Source: an uncultured Paracoccaceae bacterium
GTDB taxonomy: Bacteria; Pseudomonadota; Alphaproteobacteria; Rhodobacterales; Rhodobacteraceae
Direction: 5' to 3'
Assembly: GCA_937146765.1 (NCBI GenBank)
Contig: CAKZRP010000030.1
Location: forward strand, 1 to 64,000
DNA: 64,000 bases
A program made the position numbers and the translations under genes. Below, piece by piece: positions 10,010 to 19,087 of the stretch; the stretch's first letter is position 1, and the number at the start of each line of letters is the position of its first letter. Below the pieces are notes generated by a model. The model worked only from the letters and a program-made list of their open reading frames with translations. It searched no databases and was not told the origin of the DNA.

Positions 10010-10503
10010 GTGCCCACCTCTTTCAACTGTCGCGCATTTGTCCCGCCGTAATAGGCGTGACAGATGGCAATCGCCAGCGCATCCGCCGCATCAGGCCCTT
10101 TGGGGGCGCAGCCGGGCAGTTGCAGCTTCACCATATGCAGGACCTGTTCCTTTTCCGCGTGGCCCACGCCGACGACGGTCTTCTTCACCCGGTTCGGCGC
10201 ATATTCCCCAACCGGCAATCCCGCCTTGGCCAAAGTCAAAAGCGCAACGCCCCGCGCCTGCCCCAGCTTCAGCGTGCCAGCACCGTCCTTGTTCACAAAG
10301 GTCTGTTCGATGGCCGCCTGATCGGGCTGATAGGCCTCGATGATCTCCGTCACCTGATTGTGCAGCGACAACAGCCGCTCGCCCAGATCATCACCGTCCG
10401 ATTGGCAAACACCGTTCGCCACATGGCTGAGCCGCGAGCCATTTGATTCGATGACGCCCCAGCCGAGGTTTCGAAGCCCCGGATCAATGCCCAGAATCCG
10501 CAT
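10006..10503 (-). CDS. ruvC: Crossover junction endodeoxyribonuclease RuvC
   Basis: This is the Holliday junction resolvase. I chose the ATG at 10503 because the protein then begins [16 protein letters not shown], the conserved RuvC start with catalytic Asp7; the upstream in-frame extension is Gln/Arg-rich and not conserved. Further acidic residues lie in [10 protein letters not shown] and in [15 protein letters not shown] near the C-terminus. Length is 165 aa, normal. It is the first gene of ruvCAB and probably of the whole minus-strand block down to ftsH. Confidence 0.95.
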   Translation of the reverse strand: MRILGIDPGLRNLGWGVIESNGSRLSHVANGVCQSDGDDLGERLLSLHNQVTEIIEAYQPDQAAIEQTFVNKDGAGTLKLGQARGVALLTLAKAGLPVGEYAPNRVKKTVVGVGHAEKEQVLHMVKLQLPGCAPKGPDAADALAIAICHAYYGGTNARQLKEVGT

Positions 10504-10871
10504 CTCGCGCCCCGCTCTTTGCCTGTTTGTTTGCTGTTGTTGACCTCGCCTAGCACAAAAGGCGAACATAGCCAAATGCTTTCCCGCGACAGGCGGTCAC
10601 AGGCGTCTTGGCGCGGGTCAAGTTTCAAGCGCCTGAAACGCTTCGCCCGCAGCACCTGACAGACAAATACGACCTCTTGAAAAGCAGTGGCGACAGATTT
10701 TCCACCATTCGGTCAAATTTCTGCAAACACCTTATTCCTATGGCTCAAACCCATGCACGGGCTGCATGGGTCACATGCAAAATACGATCTTGCGAGAGAT
10801 CAATCACCTCACTATCTGCCGTCCATCGCCCAAGAGGCGACATTGCAACTTCATACTGAGAGATCGTGGAT
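10504..10871. other. Divergent intergenic region between ruvC and the DUF1127 gene
   Basis: This is a 368-bp stretch without a convincing gene. It has lower GC than its surroundings and must carry the promoter for ruvC (leftward) and for the DUF1127 gene (rightward). The clearest structure in it is the palindrome at 10750-10770. A CTTGAA at 10676-10681 resembles a heat-shock -35 box, but I found no matching -10. No transposon or tRNA remnant is visible. Confidence 0.6.
10750..10770. promoter_or_regulatory. 21-bp palindrome upstream of the DUF1127 gene, candidate operator
   Basis: Two perfect 8-base arms, CCCATGCA and TGCATGGG, flank a 5-base spacer (CGGGC). The palindrome lies about 100 bp upstream of the DUF1127 start, in the divergent region shared with ruvC, a plausible place for a dimeric regulator to bind. 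It has no following T-run, so it is not an obvious terminator. The regulator is unknown. Confidence 0.45.
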
Positions 10872-11090
10872 ATGGCTGTTTTCGACACCACCCGCACTGC
10901 CCAGGGCACCTCCGGCCTGATCGGCCGTATCGGCGCTCTGATCAATTCGCTGACCGCAACCGTCATGGTCTGGAACGACGCCCGCATTACCCGCAAGTCG
11001 CTGTCTGCGCTGACCGACCGGGAATTGGCGGACATCGGCCTCACCCGGGGCGATGTGGAAGCCATCGGCGTCGACTCGCCGCTGGTCTGA
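10872..11090 (+). CDS. Small DUF1127-family protein
   Basis: This 72-residue protein ends in the DUF1127 signature: SLSALTDRELADIGLTRGD, an Arg-rich helix-turn-helix-like segment typical of small alphaproteobacterial proteins such as the RNA-binding CcaF1 of Rhodobacter. Members of this family are often stress-induced and affect RNA turnover; whether this one does is inference. I chose the ATG at 10872 over a GTG at 10866 because the GAGAG purine run is better spaced. It stands alone, with its own upstream palindrome and a strong terminator, so it is probably monocistronic. Confidence 0.88.
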   Translation: MAVFDTTRTAQGTSGLIGRIGALINSLTATVMVWNDARITRKSLSALTDRELADIGLTRGDVEAIGVDSPLV

Positions 11091-11157
11091 ACAAAGTCGG
11101 CATTGACCGGCACAGAACTTCCGGTCCGGGTCTTCCCTCCCCACTCACGGACCAAAG

Positions 11158-11197
11158 AAAACGCCGCACGTTGGACCTCGTCCCGTGCGGCGTTTTT
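11158..11197. terminator. Rho-independent terminator, probably bidirectional
   Basis: The inverted arms AAACGCCGCACG and CGTGCGGCGTTT form a 12-bp GC-rich stem with a loop of about 13 nt, followed by TTTT on the plus strand. The minus strand also has a T-run, so the element can end both the DUF1127 gene and the convergent 116-aa membrane-protein gene. Confidence 0.85.
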
Positions 11198-11264
11198 ATT
11201 TGCTTTCGCGGGTCAGCTGCAGACCAAGCGAGCGCAGCGGACCTGCGGCCCCCATCCGGGTCGC

Positions 11265-11615
11265 TCAGCGCAGGACAGGCAGGAGTGTCTCGGCGATCTT
11301 GATGGACAGGGGATCGGCCTGCATGATGAAGGCACCTGCATGTTCCACCAGCGTGCCCTCCTGGAGTTTGGCAACCCGGTAGGCATAGCTGTCAAAGCCG
11401 AGGGCCGCCATCAGGAAGCCCTTGAACATCACAACAGCAAGCACAAGGATCAGGATGGAACGACCGGAGATGCGGGTTTGGGCAAGCGCCTTGCGTGGCT
11501 CCACCACGATCAGACCGTCTGCGCGCATTCTGGCGACAAAGCCCTGCGCACCCTGTGCTTGCTTCCTGTCGAGACGACGGATCCGGCTACGGAACTCTGC
11601 GTGCTGGTCGCTCAT
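11265..11615 (-). CDS. Small single-pass membrane protein of unknown function
   Basis: This is a 116-residue protein. A basic N-terminal half (about 1-48, rich in Arg, Lys and Gln) precedes one membrane helix (about 50-70, SILILVLAVVMFKGFLMAA). A 45-residue C-terminal tail follows, predicted outside by the positive-inside rule. I do not recognise the family. It lies about 100 bp downstream of prmA on the same strand and ends at the bidirectional terminator near 11180. No partner is obvious. Confidence 0.7.
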   Translation of the reverse strand: MSDQHAEFRSRIRRLDRKQAQGAQGFVARMRADGLIVVEPRKALAQTRISGRSILILVLAVVMFKGFLMAALGFDSYAYRVAKLQEGTLVEHAGAFIMQADPLSIKIAETLLPVLR

Positions 11616-11719
11616 GACGAAACTCCGAACTGGCCCCCACCAGTGGATGGTTCAAGGCTAGGCTCGGAATATGGCAAAAGGAAGGCAGATCCTTAAAACT
11701 CGATTAAACTTCGCCCTTC

Positions 11720-12595
11720 TCAGATGGGCTTCTGCAGAATGAGCGTGGTCCATTCGCCAATCTCGTCCCGCTTCATCAGATTGACGCCATTCTGTGCATA
11801 AACGGCGATCACGTCCTCGGCCTGCTCGTTGAGGATGCCCGAGAGAATCGCAAAGCCACCCGGCGCCATATGCGCCACAACATCCGGGCTGAGCGCGATC
11901 AGCGGGCCTTTCAGGATATTCGCGAAGATCAGATCATAGGGAGCGGCTTGCGCAAGGGCTGGCGCGTCAAAGCCCGCCGCCTCGAGACAGACCACCGCGC
12001 CCTTCATGCCGTTGGCCTCCATATTCGCCTCGGCCACATCCACCGCCACCTCGTCGATATCGCTGGCAAGGATCTTTGCTTCGCTCCAGACACGGGCCGC
12101 GGCCATCGCCAAGACCGCGGTTCCACAGCCGATGTCAGCCACTGAACGGGCGGAAAAACCTTCGGTCAAAAGATGATCCAGAGCCTTGAGGCACCCCAAG
12201 GTGGTACCATGGTGGCCGGTACCAAAGGCCATCGAGGCCTCGATCAGCAGCGGGATCTTGCCCTCGGGCAGCTTGTCCGCATCATGGCTGCCATAAACAA
12301 AGAAACGCCCGGCCTCGACCGGGGCCAGTTCGCGACGCACATGAGCCACCCAATCGGTTTCCGGCAGTTCCGACACCACAAAGGGTTTCGCCTCATGCAG
12401 GGTAGCCAGAAGGGCGAGACCGGCTTCGTCGGGGGCTTCGGTGAAATAGGCACCAACCTCATAGAGACCGGACCCATCCTCCAGTTCGAAGACGCCAACG
12501 CCAGTCGGCTCCGGGGTCAGACGGTCCATGGCTGCGCCCAGCGCCTCGGCCTTGGCTTTTCCGGGCAGAGTGGTGAGGGCGGTAAAGGTGGTCAT
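11720..12595 (-). CDS. prmA: Ribosomal protein L11 methyltransferase PrmA
   Basis: This is a SAM-dependent methyltransferase that trimethylates lysines and the N-terminus of ribosomal protein L11. The SAM-binding motif ADIGCGTAVLAMAAARV is near residues 145-161, preceded by the family's AFGTGHHGTTLGCLKAL and followed by ILASDIDEVAV and the catalytic-loop FANILKGPL. At 291 aa it is normal length. The upstream MFS gene on the same strand ends 89 bp away, so co-transcription is possible but not evident. Confidence 0.94.
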   Translation of the reverse strand: MTTFTALTTLPGKAKAEALGAAMDRLTPEPTGVGVFELEDGSGLYEVGAYFTEAPDEAGLALLATLHEAKPFVVSELPETDWVAHVRRELAPVEAGRFFVYGSHDADKLPEGKIPLLIEASMAFGTGHHGTTLGCLKALDHLLTEGFSARSVADIGCGTAVLAMAAARVWSEAKILASDIDEVAVDVAEANMEANGMKGAVVCLEAAGFDAPALAQAAPYDLIFANILKGPLIALSPDVVAHMAPGGFAILSGILNEQAEDVIAVYAQNGVNLMKRDEIGEWTTLILQKPI

Positions 12596-12684
12596 GGCGA
12601 GCCTCCGAACGCTGAAAGGGCAGATCTGGCCCTGCGCCTACGCGAGGCGCGGCAGCAGGGTCAAGAGGAGAACGCCTGCGCCGC

Positions 12685-13923
12685 CTACTCCGCAGGGCTG
12701 GCGGCACCAAAATGGCGACAGAAAACGGTCTCGTTGCCGGGTTCGGGATGGCGGGGGATCAGGCAGGCCAGCGCAAGCGAGATCATCGCCATTCCAGCGG
12801 CAAGGGCGAAGACCATCGGTGGTGAAATCACCCAGAGCAGTCCGAGGAGGACAGGCAGGAATACTGCCGCAATGTGGTTGATGGTAAAGGCCACTGCAGC
12901 CGTCGGGGCAATGTCGCCGGGAGCTGCGATTTTCTGGAAATAGGTCTTCAAGGCCAACGCCAAGCCAAAGAAGATATGGTCGATCACATAGAGCGCCGCA
13001 GCCAGGGCGACACCCCAGCTGAACCAGTAAAGCCCGCCGTAAGCGAGGAAGACAAGCGCCAGTCCCGCATATTCCACCATCAACGTCCGACGCTCGCCAT
13101 AGCGGGCGACGATCTGGCCGAGCACCGGCGCCACGACCATGTTGACGCCGAGGTTGATCAGGTAGAGCCAGGCGATCTCATGCACCTTGAAGCCGAACTT
13201 CTCCACCATCATGAAACCGGCAAAGACCACGAAGATCTGCCTGCGGGCACCGGACATGAATTGCAGAGCATAATACAGCCAGTAGCGACGGCGCAGGATC
13301 AGCCGCTTTTCCTGCGGATGCGGCGCGGCAAATTGCGGATAGGCAAAGAAACAGGCCAAGGCGATCAGAGCCGTCGCGCCCCCCGCAACGATGTATACCA
13401 GATTGTAACTGAGGTTCAGCGGCTCCCACAGGACGATCACAATGACATAGACCACTGCCGTCATTGCGGATCCCGCAGCCATCAGCCACCCCAGAACCTG
13501 CGGTGCGCGGTCACGCGGCAGCCATTGCAGCTGCAGCGACTGGTTCACCGTCTCATAATAGTGAAACCCGATGGAACTGAGCATGGTCAGGGTCAGGATC
13601 CCGGCCATGGAGGGAAACCACGCCGTCACCGCTGTCGCCACCCCAAGAAGAACAAGAGACACCAGCCCCAGCACCTGTTCGCGCATGAACAGCAGAACGG
13701 CGATGACGCCCACCGCGAGGAAACCGGGGATCTCACGGATGCTGTGCAACCGGCCGATGTCCGCGCCGTCGAACTGAGCGACATCCTTGACGAAGTTGTT
13801 CAGCAGCAGCCCCCAGGTGTTGAAGGCAATCGGCATGGCCATCGCCATCAGAAACAGAAGCGTGATGGGACGACGCCAGAAAGGCAGGCTGCGCGCCTGA
13901 TCGAGGGGCATGGGTGTAAACAT
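12685..13923 (-). CDS. Major facilitator superfamily transporter
   Basis: This is a 412-residue, very hydrophobic protein with about 12 predicted membrane helices, fitting an MFS permease. I chose the ATG at 13923 (MFTPMPLDQARSLPFWRRP); the longer in-frame extension reads into priA and is Ser/Cys/Arg-rich and non-protein-like. The substrate cannot be read from sequence; repeated Tyr/Arg motifs such as RYGERRTLMVEYAG mark the cytoplasmic loops typical of MFS. The neighbours, priA upstream and prmA downstream, give no substrate clue. Confidence 0.8.
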   Translation of the reverse strand: MFTPMPLDQARSLPFWRRPITLLFLMAMAMPIAFNTWGLLLNNFVKDVAQFDGADIGRLHSIREIPGFLAVGVIAVLLFMREQVLGLVSLVLLGVATAVTAWFPSMAGILTLTMLSSIGFHYYETVNQSLQLQWLPRDRAPQVLGWLMAAGSAMTAVVYVIVIVLWEPLNLSYNLVYIVAGGATALIALACFFAYPQFAAPHPQEKRLILRRRYWLYYALQFMSGARRQIFVVFAGFMMVEKFGFKVHEIAWLYLINLGVNMVVAPVLGQIVARYGERRTLMVEYAGLALVFLAYGGLYWFSWGVALAAALYVIDHIFFGLALALKTYFQKIAAPGDIAPTAAVAFTINHIAAVFLPVLLGLLWVISPPMVFALAAGMAMISLALACLIPRHPEPGNETVFCRHFGAASPAE

Positions 13924-14020
13924 GTTAAGCGGTCTAGTCGCCTTTAAAGGAACAGGCGAGAAGAAAAGTGTATCCGCACATCCGGTCTGCATCACCGCGC
14001 AGGAGTGGCTGCACCTGCCG

Positions 14021-16228
14021 TTACAGGAAACTTTGCGGGTCGATGTCGACGCTGAGACGCAGGTCGCCACGCAGCTTGAACGGCTGGGTCCAGCGCAGGA
14101 TCGCATCCTGCAGGGGCACGCCCTTGTCGGCCTTGACCAGCAAGCGCACCCGGTGACGGCCGCGCACCCTTGCGATCGGGGCAGGTGCCGGGCCGAAGAG
14201 CTGCGCGCCTACCTGCCGCAACGGGCCATTATTGCGCGCCAGCGCGTTGCCGAGATCGAAGACCTGCGCCAGATCACTTCCCGACAGGATGATGCCGGCC
14301 ATCCGCCCGAAGGGCGGCACACCCGCCGCCTGCCGCTGTTCGGCTTCGGCCCGCCAGAAGCTCTCCTCATCGCCGGAGAGGATCGCGCGGATCACCGGGT
14401 GTTCCGGCTGGAAACTCTGCAATAGCGCCTCGCCGCGCCGTTCGGAGCGCCCGGCGCGCCCCGCCACCTGCCGCATCAGCTGAAAGGTCCGTTCCGCCGC
14501 GCGCAGATCGGAGCCTTGCAAGCCCAGATCGGCATCAATCACCCCGACCAGCGTCAACAACGGGAAATTATGCCCCTTCGCCACCAACTGGGTGCCGAGG
14601 ACAATGTCCGCCTCCCCCGCCGCGATCTCCTCGATCCTTTGCTTCAGGGCGCGGGCGGAGCCGAAGAGGTCCGAACTCAGCACCGCGATCCGCGCCTCGG
14701 GGAACAGGGCTGCCGCCTCTTCGGCCAGCCGCTCAATGCCGGGGCCGACCGGGGCCATCTTGCCCTCGACCTTGCAGGTCGGGCATTCGGTGGGCACCGG
14801 CTTGGTGGCGCCGCATTGGTGGCACATCAAACGCTTCAGGAAACGGTGTTCGACCATGCGGGCGTCGCAATGGTCACAGGCCACCTGTGCCCCGCAGGCG
14901 CGGCAGATGGTGACCGGGGCAAAGCCGCGTCGATTGAGGAACAGCAGGCTCTGCTCGCCGCGCTCCATCCGCGCCGCCATGGCGCGCTTGAGGGTAGGCG
15001 AAATCCAGGTGGAGGGCAAAAGCTCCTCGCTACGCATATCCACCGCCCGCATGTCCGGCAGGACCGATGACCCAAAGCGCGAAGTCAGGTCGAGTCGGGT
15101 GTATTTCCCCGCTTCTGCATTGGCCCAGGTCTCAAGGCTGGGGGTGGCTGAGGCCAGCACCACCTGTGCCTCACAGAAAGAAGCCCGCCAGACCGCCAGA
15201 TCGCGGGCATTGTACAGAACGCCCTCTTCCTGCTTGTAGGAGGTGTCATGCTCCTCATCGACGATGATGAGGCCAAGGTTACGAAACGGCAGGTAGAGCG
15301 AGGACCGCGCCCCGATCACCAGTTGCGCAGCCCCCTGCCCCACCATGCGCCAGACCCGGCGCCGTTCGGTCAGGGTGACACCGGAGTGCCATTCCGCCGG
15401 CACCGCGCCAAAGCGTGCCTCGACTCGTTTCAGGAATTCCGCCGTCAGCGCAATCTCCGGCAGCAGCACCAGCGCCTGCCGCCCCTTGCGCAGGCAGGCG
15501 GCGACGGCCTCGAGGTAGACCTCGGTCTTGCCCGAGCCGGTGACACCTTTCAGCAAAGTGGTGCCATAGCGCCCGCCTTGAACCGCCGCCGCCAGCACCT
15601 CGGCCGCTGCCGCCTGATCGGCGCTGAGGGTCTTGCCCGGCAGGTCGGGATCGAGGCTGGGATAGGGCAGATCGCGGGGTGCTTCCTCCTCGCGGATGGC
15701 ACCCTGCTTGACGAGGCCCTTCACCACGGAGGTGGTGACCCCAGCGAGATCGGCCAGTTCCGAGGGGGTGAAGGCCGCCTGATCGTATTCCTCCATCACA
15801 TCGAGCACCCGCGCACGGGCCTCGGTCATCCTGTCGGGATCCTGATCGCCCCGGCGCAGGATCTTTCGCATGGATGGCGGATCGGTCAGCCCCGGCGCCC
15901 GGGTCGCGAGCCGGAGCATCATCGACATCGGCGTCAGCGTGTATTGCCCGGCGCGTTCCAGAAACTGCCGCATCTCGGTCCGCATTGGCGCGAGGTCCAG
16001 CACCCGCAGCACCGCGCGAAGCTTGGACGCGTCAAAGTCCCCGGACCCCGGCCCCCAGACCACGCCGATCACCTTGCGCGGCCCCAAGGGCACCTCGACA
16101 AAGGCACCAAGAAAACAACCGCCTTCGGGCGCGCGATAGTCGAGCAGGCGGTCCAGCGGCTGATCCGTCAGCACCCCGACCCGCTCGCCTTGGGCAAAAT
16201 ACTCTGGGCTCTGCTTATCGTCCGTCAT
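14021..16228 (-). CDS. priA: Primosomal protein N' (replication restart helicase PriA)
   Basis: PriA is a superfamily 2 helicase that reloads the replisome at stalled forks. The N-terminal DNA-binding domain is followed by Walker A (GVTGSGKTEVYLEAV), the DEEHDTSYKQEEG motif, a zinc region with eight paired cysteines (from CRACGAQVACDHC to CPTC), and the helicase C-terminal motifs (LGTQLVAKGHNFP, QVAGRAGRSERRG). At 735 aa it is full length. It is transcribed away from the fsa-like gene, sharing a 174-bp promoter region containing two CCCTAGGG palindromes. Confidence 0.96.
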   Translation of the reverse strand: MTDDKQSPEYFAQGERVGVLTDQPLDRLLDYRAPEGGCFLGAFVEVPLGPRKVIGVVWGPGSGDFDASKLRAVLRVLDLAPMRTEMRQFLERAGQYTLTPMSMMLRLATRAPGLTDPPSMRKILRRGDQDPDRMTEARARVLDVMEEYDQAAFTPSELADLAGVTTSVVKGLVKQGAIREEEAPRDLPYPSLDPDLPGKTLSADQAAAAEVLAAAVQGGRYGTTLLKGVTGSGKTEVYLEAVAACLRKGRQALVLLPEIALTAEFLKRVEARFGAVPAEWHSGVTLTERRRVWRMVGQGAAQLVIGARSSLYLPFRNLGLIIVDEEHDTSYKQEEGVLYNARDLAVWRASFCEAQVVLASATPSLETWANAEAGKYTRLDLTSRFGSSVLPDMRAVDMRSEELLPSTWISPTLKRAMAARMERGEQSLLFLNRRGFAPVTICRACGAQVACDHCDARMVEHRFLKRLMCHQCGATKPVPTECPTCKVEGKMAPVGPGIERLAEEAAALFPEARIAVLSSDLFGSARALKQRIEEIAAGEADIVLGTQLVAKGHNFPLLTLVGVIDADLGLQGSDLRAAERTFQLMRQVAGRAGRSERRGEALLQSFQPEHPVIRAILSGDEESFWRAEAEQRQAAGVPPFGRMAGIILSGSDLAQVFDLGNALARNNGPLRQVGAQLFGPAPAPIARVRGRHRVRLLVKADKGVPLQDAILRWTQPFKLRGDLRLSVDIDPQSFL

Positions 16229-16402
16229 TCTTTGCGTAGACCTGCCCTCTGGTTTACCCTAGGGTACGCGCGAAATGTTTCCGCTAACATTCGCATCGAC
16301 GTGCCCTAGGGTTGCCTGTTTGTCATTCGCACTTTTCCCGCGCTGCCCTATCAGGTAAAGCCAAGGCGCACTGAGGCCAAGCCATCCAGAGGACCAAAGC
16401 CC
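16229..16402. promoter_or_regulatory. Divergent priA/fsa promoter region with paired CCCTAGGG palindromes
   Basis: This 174-bp divergent spacer carries TACCCTAGGGTA (a perfect 12-bp palindrome, 16255-16266) and a second CCCTAGGG at 16304-16311. Their centres are 47 bp apart, roughly four and a half DNA turns. Two copies of an otherwise uncommon palindrome between divergent genes look like operators for one dimeric regulator. The regulator is not identifiable here. Confidence 0.5.
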
Positions 16403-17056
16403 ATGAAATTCTTCGTAGACACCGCCGAAATCGACGCCATTGCCGAGCTGAACGATCTCGGCATGGTCGACGGCGTCACCACCAACCCCTCGCTGATCAA
16501 GAAATCCGGTCGTGACATCATCGAAGTCACCAAGGAGATCTGTGATCTGGTCTCCGGTCCGGTTTCCGCCGAAGTGACCGCCACCGACGCAGCAACCATG
16601 ATTGCCGAAGGCCGCAAACTGTTGGAAATCGCGGACAACATCGCCGTCAAAGTGCCGCTGACCTGGGACGGTCTGAAGGCCTGTAAGACCCTGACCGACG
16701 ATGGGGCCAAGGTCAATGTGACGCTCTGCTTCTCGACCAACCAGGCGCTGCTGGCGGCCAAGGCGGGTGCGACCTTCATCTCTCCCTTCATCGGCCGTCT
16801 CGACGATATCCACCTCGACGGCATGGATCTGATCGAGGACATCCGCACCGTCTATGACAACTACGGGTTTGAGACCGAGATTCTCGCCGCCTCCATCCGC
16901 AGCGTGAATCACGTCGCCGATTGCGCCCGCATCGGTGCCGATGTCATCACCGCGCCGCCGGCCGTGATCAAGTCGCTGGCCGGTCACCCGCTGACCGACA
17001 AGGGTCTGGCGACCTTCCTCGCCGATATCGCGGCAGCGGGCATCAAGATCCTCTGA
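16403..17056 (+). CDS. Fructose-6-phosphate aldolase / transaldolase-like protein
   Basis: This 217-residue protein belongs to the small transaldolase (Tal/FSA) group. The signature [10 protein letters not shown] lies at about 23-32 and the Schiff-base lysine is Lys83 in AVKVPLTW. Further family segments are [31 protein letters not shown] and ASIRSVNHV. The length matches FSA and MipB-type transaldolases rather than the 320-residue TalB. Members catalyse either the transaldolase step of the pentose phosphate pathway or fructose-6-phosphate cleavage; sequence alone does not separate these. It probably has its own promoter in the region shared with priA, and it is followed by a 175-bp gap before the DUF484 gene. 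Confidence 0.9.
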   Translation: MKFFVDTAEIDAIAELNDLGMVDGVTTNPSLIKKSGRDIIEVTKEICDLVSGPVSAEVTATDAATMIAEGRKLLEIADNIAVKVPLTWDGLKACKTLTDDGAKVNVTLCFSTNQALLAAKAGATFISPFIGRLDDIHLDGMDLIEDIRTVYDNYGFETEILAASIRSVNHVADCARIGADVITAPPAVIKSLAGHPLTDKGLATFLADIAAAGIKIL

Positions 17057-17231
17057 TCGCGCCGCCCTGCCGGTTTCGCCTTGGCGCTCCCACTCGGGGG
17101 CGCCATTTTTCTTACCCCGGCCCAATCGGAACGAAACCGCGCCCGCGAGGCGACTGCGGGGATTTTTAGCGCGCGCCTGGCAAACCTGCGTGTTATAATG
17201 CCGCAAACCCGACCAGAGGTTCAAAGCAACA

Positions 17232-17945
17232 ATGAGCAGTACAAAAGCCGGGCTGGACGACAGCCTGCGCCAGAAGATCATAGATATGCCGCAGGTCGTC
17301 CTTGACGATCCCAGTGTTATGCGCGCCTTGGTGGCTGCAAATGATCGCGCAATGGGGCACAATATCGTCGACCTGCGCGGCATCGCCATGGAGCGGTTGG
17401 AGACGCGTCTCGACCGTCTCGAGGACACCCACAGATCGGTGATCGCTGCCGCTTACGAGAATCTCGCCGGGACCAACCAGATCCATCGCGCGGCGCTCCG
17501 CCTGCTGGATCCACAGAGTTTTGCCGGTTTCATGGAGGTCCTGCGCGGGGACCTGCGCGACATCCTGCGCGTTGATGCGATGGCGCTTGTGCTGGAGACC
17601 TCGCAAGCCGAAGCCGGCGCTGCCGTCGAACGGGTCGGCGACCTGTTGAAGTTCACCGAAGCGGGCTTCATCGAATCCTATACGGCGCAGGGGCGCAGCA
17701 CGGAGGCCGACCGCGTGGTGCTGCTGCGCGGGATAGGGGCGGGCCCCGTGCTGATTTATGGTGACAAGGCGGCAAGGCTGAGATCCGAGGCCTGCCTGCG
17801 TCTCGACCTCGGCCAGGGGCGCCTGCCGGGGTTACTGGTTCTGGGCTCGACAGACCCGCAGCAATTCACCCCCCATCATGCCACCGACCTTCTGACCTTC
17901 TTCGCCGGTGTGTTTGAGCGCTGCATGCGCCGCTGGCTCAATTGA
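17232..17945 (+). CDS. DUF484 family protein upstream of xerC
   Basis: This 237-residue protein has a coiled-coil-like N-terminal part (about 25-85) and a GAF-like C-terminal domain (about 90-235), the DUF484 layout. The family is regularly found directly before xerC in proteobacteria, but its biochemical role is unknown. Its TGA stop overlaps the presumed TTG start of xerC by 3 nt, so the pair is translationally coupled here too. No catalytic residues are recognisable. Confidence 0.85.
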   Translation: MSSTKAGLDDSLRQKIIDMPQVVLDDPSVMRALVAANDRAMGHNIVDLRGIAMERLETRLDRLEDTHRSVIAAAYENLAGTNQIHRAALRLLDPQSFAGFMEVLRGDLRDILRVDAMALVLETSQAEAGAAVERVGDLLKFTEAGFIESYTAQGRSTEADRVVLLRGIGAGPVLIYGDKAARLRSEACLRLDLGQGRLPGLLVLGSTDPQQFTPHHATDLLTFFAGVFERCMRRWLN

Positions 17946-18877
17946 CAGGGGGCGATCCCACTCTGATCTCGCCTGCGGCCCGCGACGCCTTGCAACGCTG
18001 GCTGGAAGGGTTGAGCGCGCTCTGGGGGGCAGCGGAGAATACCCGCAGCGCCTATAGGGGCGACGTGGCGGAGTTCCTTGCTTTCATGAGCCATCACTTT
18101 GGCGGGCCTCAGGGTCTCGGTGCCTTGAGCGATATCACCACGGCCGACATGAGGGCCTGGATGGCTTCCGCCCGCAGCACCGGCACCGGCGCCCGTTCGC
18201 TGGCCCGCAAACTCTCTGCGGTGAAGAGCTTTTACAGCTGGCTCGCAACGCGAGAGGGGTTCGAGCCGACAGCGGTGCTGTCGACCCGCGCGCCCAAGTT
18301 CCAAAAGAAACTGCCCCGCCCGCTGGATCGCGACGCCGCAAAGGCGATGATCGCCACGGTGGAATTGCAGGCCCAGCAGGATTGGATCGCAGCCCGAGAT
18401 GTTGCGGTTGTGACGCTCCTTTACGGCTGCGGCCTGCGGATTTCCGAGGCTTTGGGGCTGACGGGGCGTGATGCCCCCCTGCCCCAAAGCCTGCGCATCC
18501 ATGGCAAGGGCGGCAAGGAACGCCTGGTCCCTGTTCTTTCGGCCGCGCGTCAGGCCGTCGACCGCTACCTCGACCTCTGCCCCTATCCGAGGGAACGCGA
18601 CCAGCCACTGTTTCGCGGTGCCCGAGGTGGCGCGCTCCACGCCCGCATGATCCAGGGGGCGGTTGCCGACGCCCGTCGACAACTCGGCCTGCCAGCCTCT
18701 GCCACGCCCCATGCAATGCGCCATAGTTTCGCCACCCACCTCCTTGAGGCAGGCGGCGATCTGCGCTCCATTCAAGAATTGTTGGGCCATGCATCCCTCT
18801 CAACCACGCAAGCCTATACGGCAGTTGACACCCGGCATCTGATGGAGGTCTATCAGCGCGCCCACCCCAAGGCTTGA
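17942..18877 (+). CDS. xerC: Tyrosine recombinase XerC
   Basis: XerC acts with XerD at the dif site to resolve chromosome dimers. The N-terminal SAM-like domain (about 10-110) is followed by the catalytic domain with the expected residues: Arg in YGCGLRISEALGL, Lys in IHGKGGKERLVPV, His and Arg in HAMRHSFATHLL, His in LLGHASLSTTQ, and nucleophile Tyr in AYTAVD. Length is 311 aa. The start is TTG at 17942, overlapping the DUF484 stop. The DUF484 context favours the chromosomal Xer recombinase over a phage or integron integrase. Confidence 0.93.
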   Translation: MTGGDPTLISPAARDALQRWLEGLSALWGAAENTRSAYRGDVAEFLAFMSHHFGGPQGLGALSDITTADMRAWMASARSTGTGARSLARKLSAVKSFYSWLATREGFEPTAVLSTRAPKFQKKLPRPLDRDAAKAMIATVELQAQQDWIAARDVAVVTLLYGCGLRISEALGLTGRDAPLPQSLRIHGKGGKERLVPVLSAARQAVDRYLDLCPYPRERDQPLFRGARGGALHARMIQGAVADARRQLGLPASATPHAMRHSFATHLLEAGGDLRSIQELLGHASLSTTQAYTAVDTRHLMEVYQRAHPKA

Positions 18878-19087
18878 TCCCCGCAACACCAGACCCGCCA
18901 TCACAGGCGCGACAGTGCCCCGTGGCGAAAGGCGACACGCCCAGCAGGTGTTCCGCCTACTGGGACTTCAGGCCCTGGTCCCTCTTCCCTCCCAAGAAAC
19001 GCAGCCCCTGGGAAAATCCCGCATCCAGACCGCTAACCGCCTGCCTTGCGGGTTGCAGGTCGGCGGGAAATTCGCCATCACAGGCGA

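Noticed and set aside
10676..10710. CTTGAA as a heat-shock type -35 before the DUF1127 gene
   Set aside because: No matching -10 at a suitable distance was found.
12685..14106. Longer 473-aa start for the MFS transporter
   Set aside because: The extra 61 residues overlap priA and are Ser/Cys/Arg-rich; the ATG at 13923 gives a normal permease start.
17942..18877. XerC as a mobile-element integrase
   Set aside because: The DUF484 partner and overlap are the normal chromosomal xerC context, and no att-like repeats or phage genes are near.
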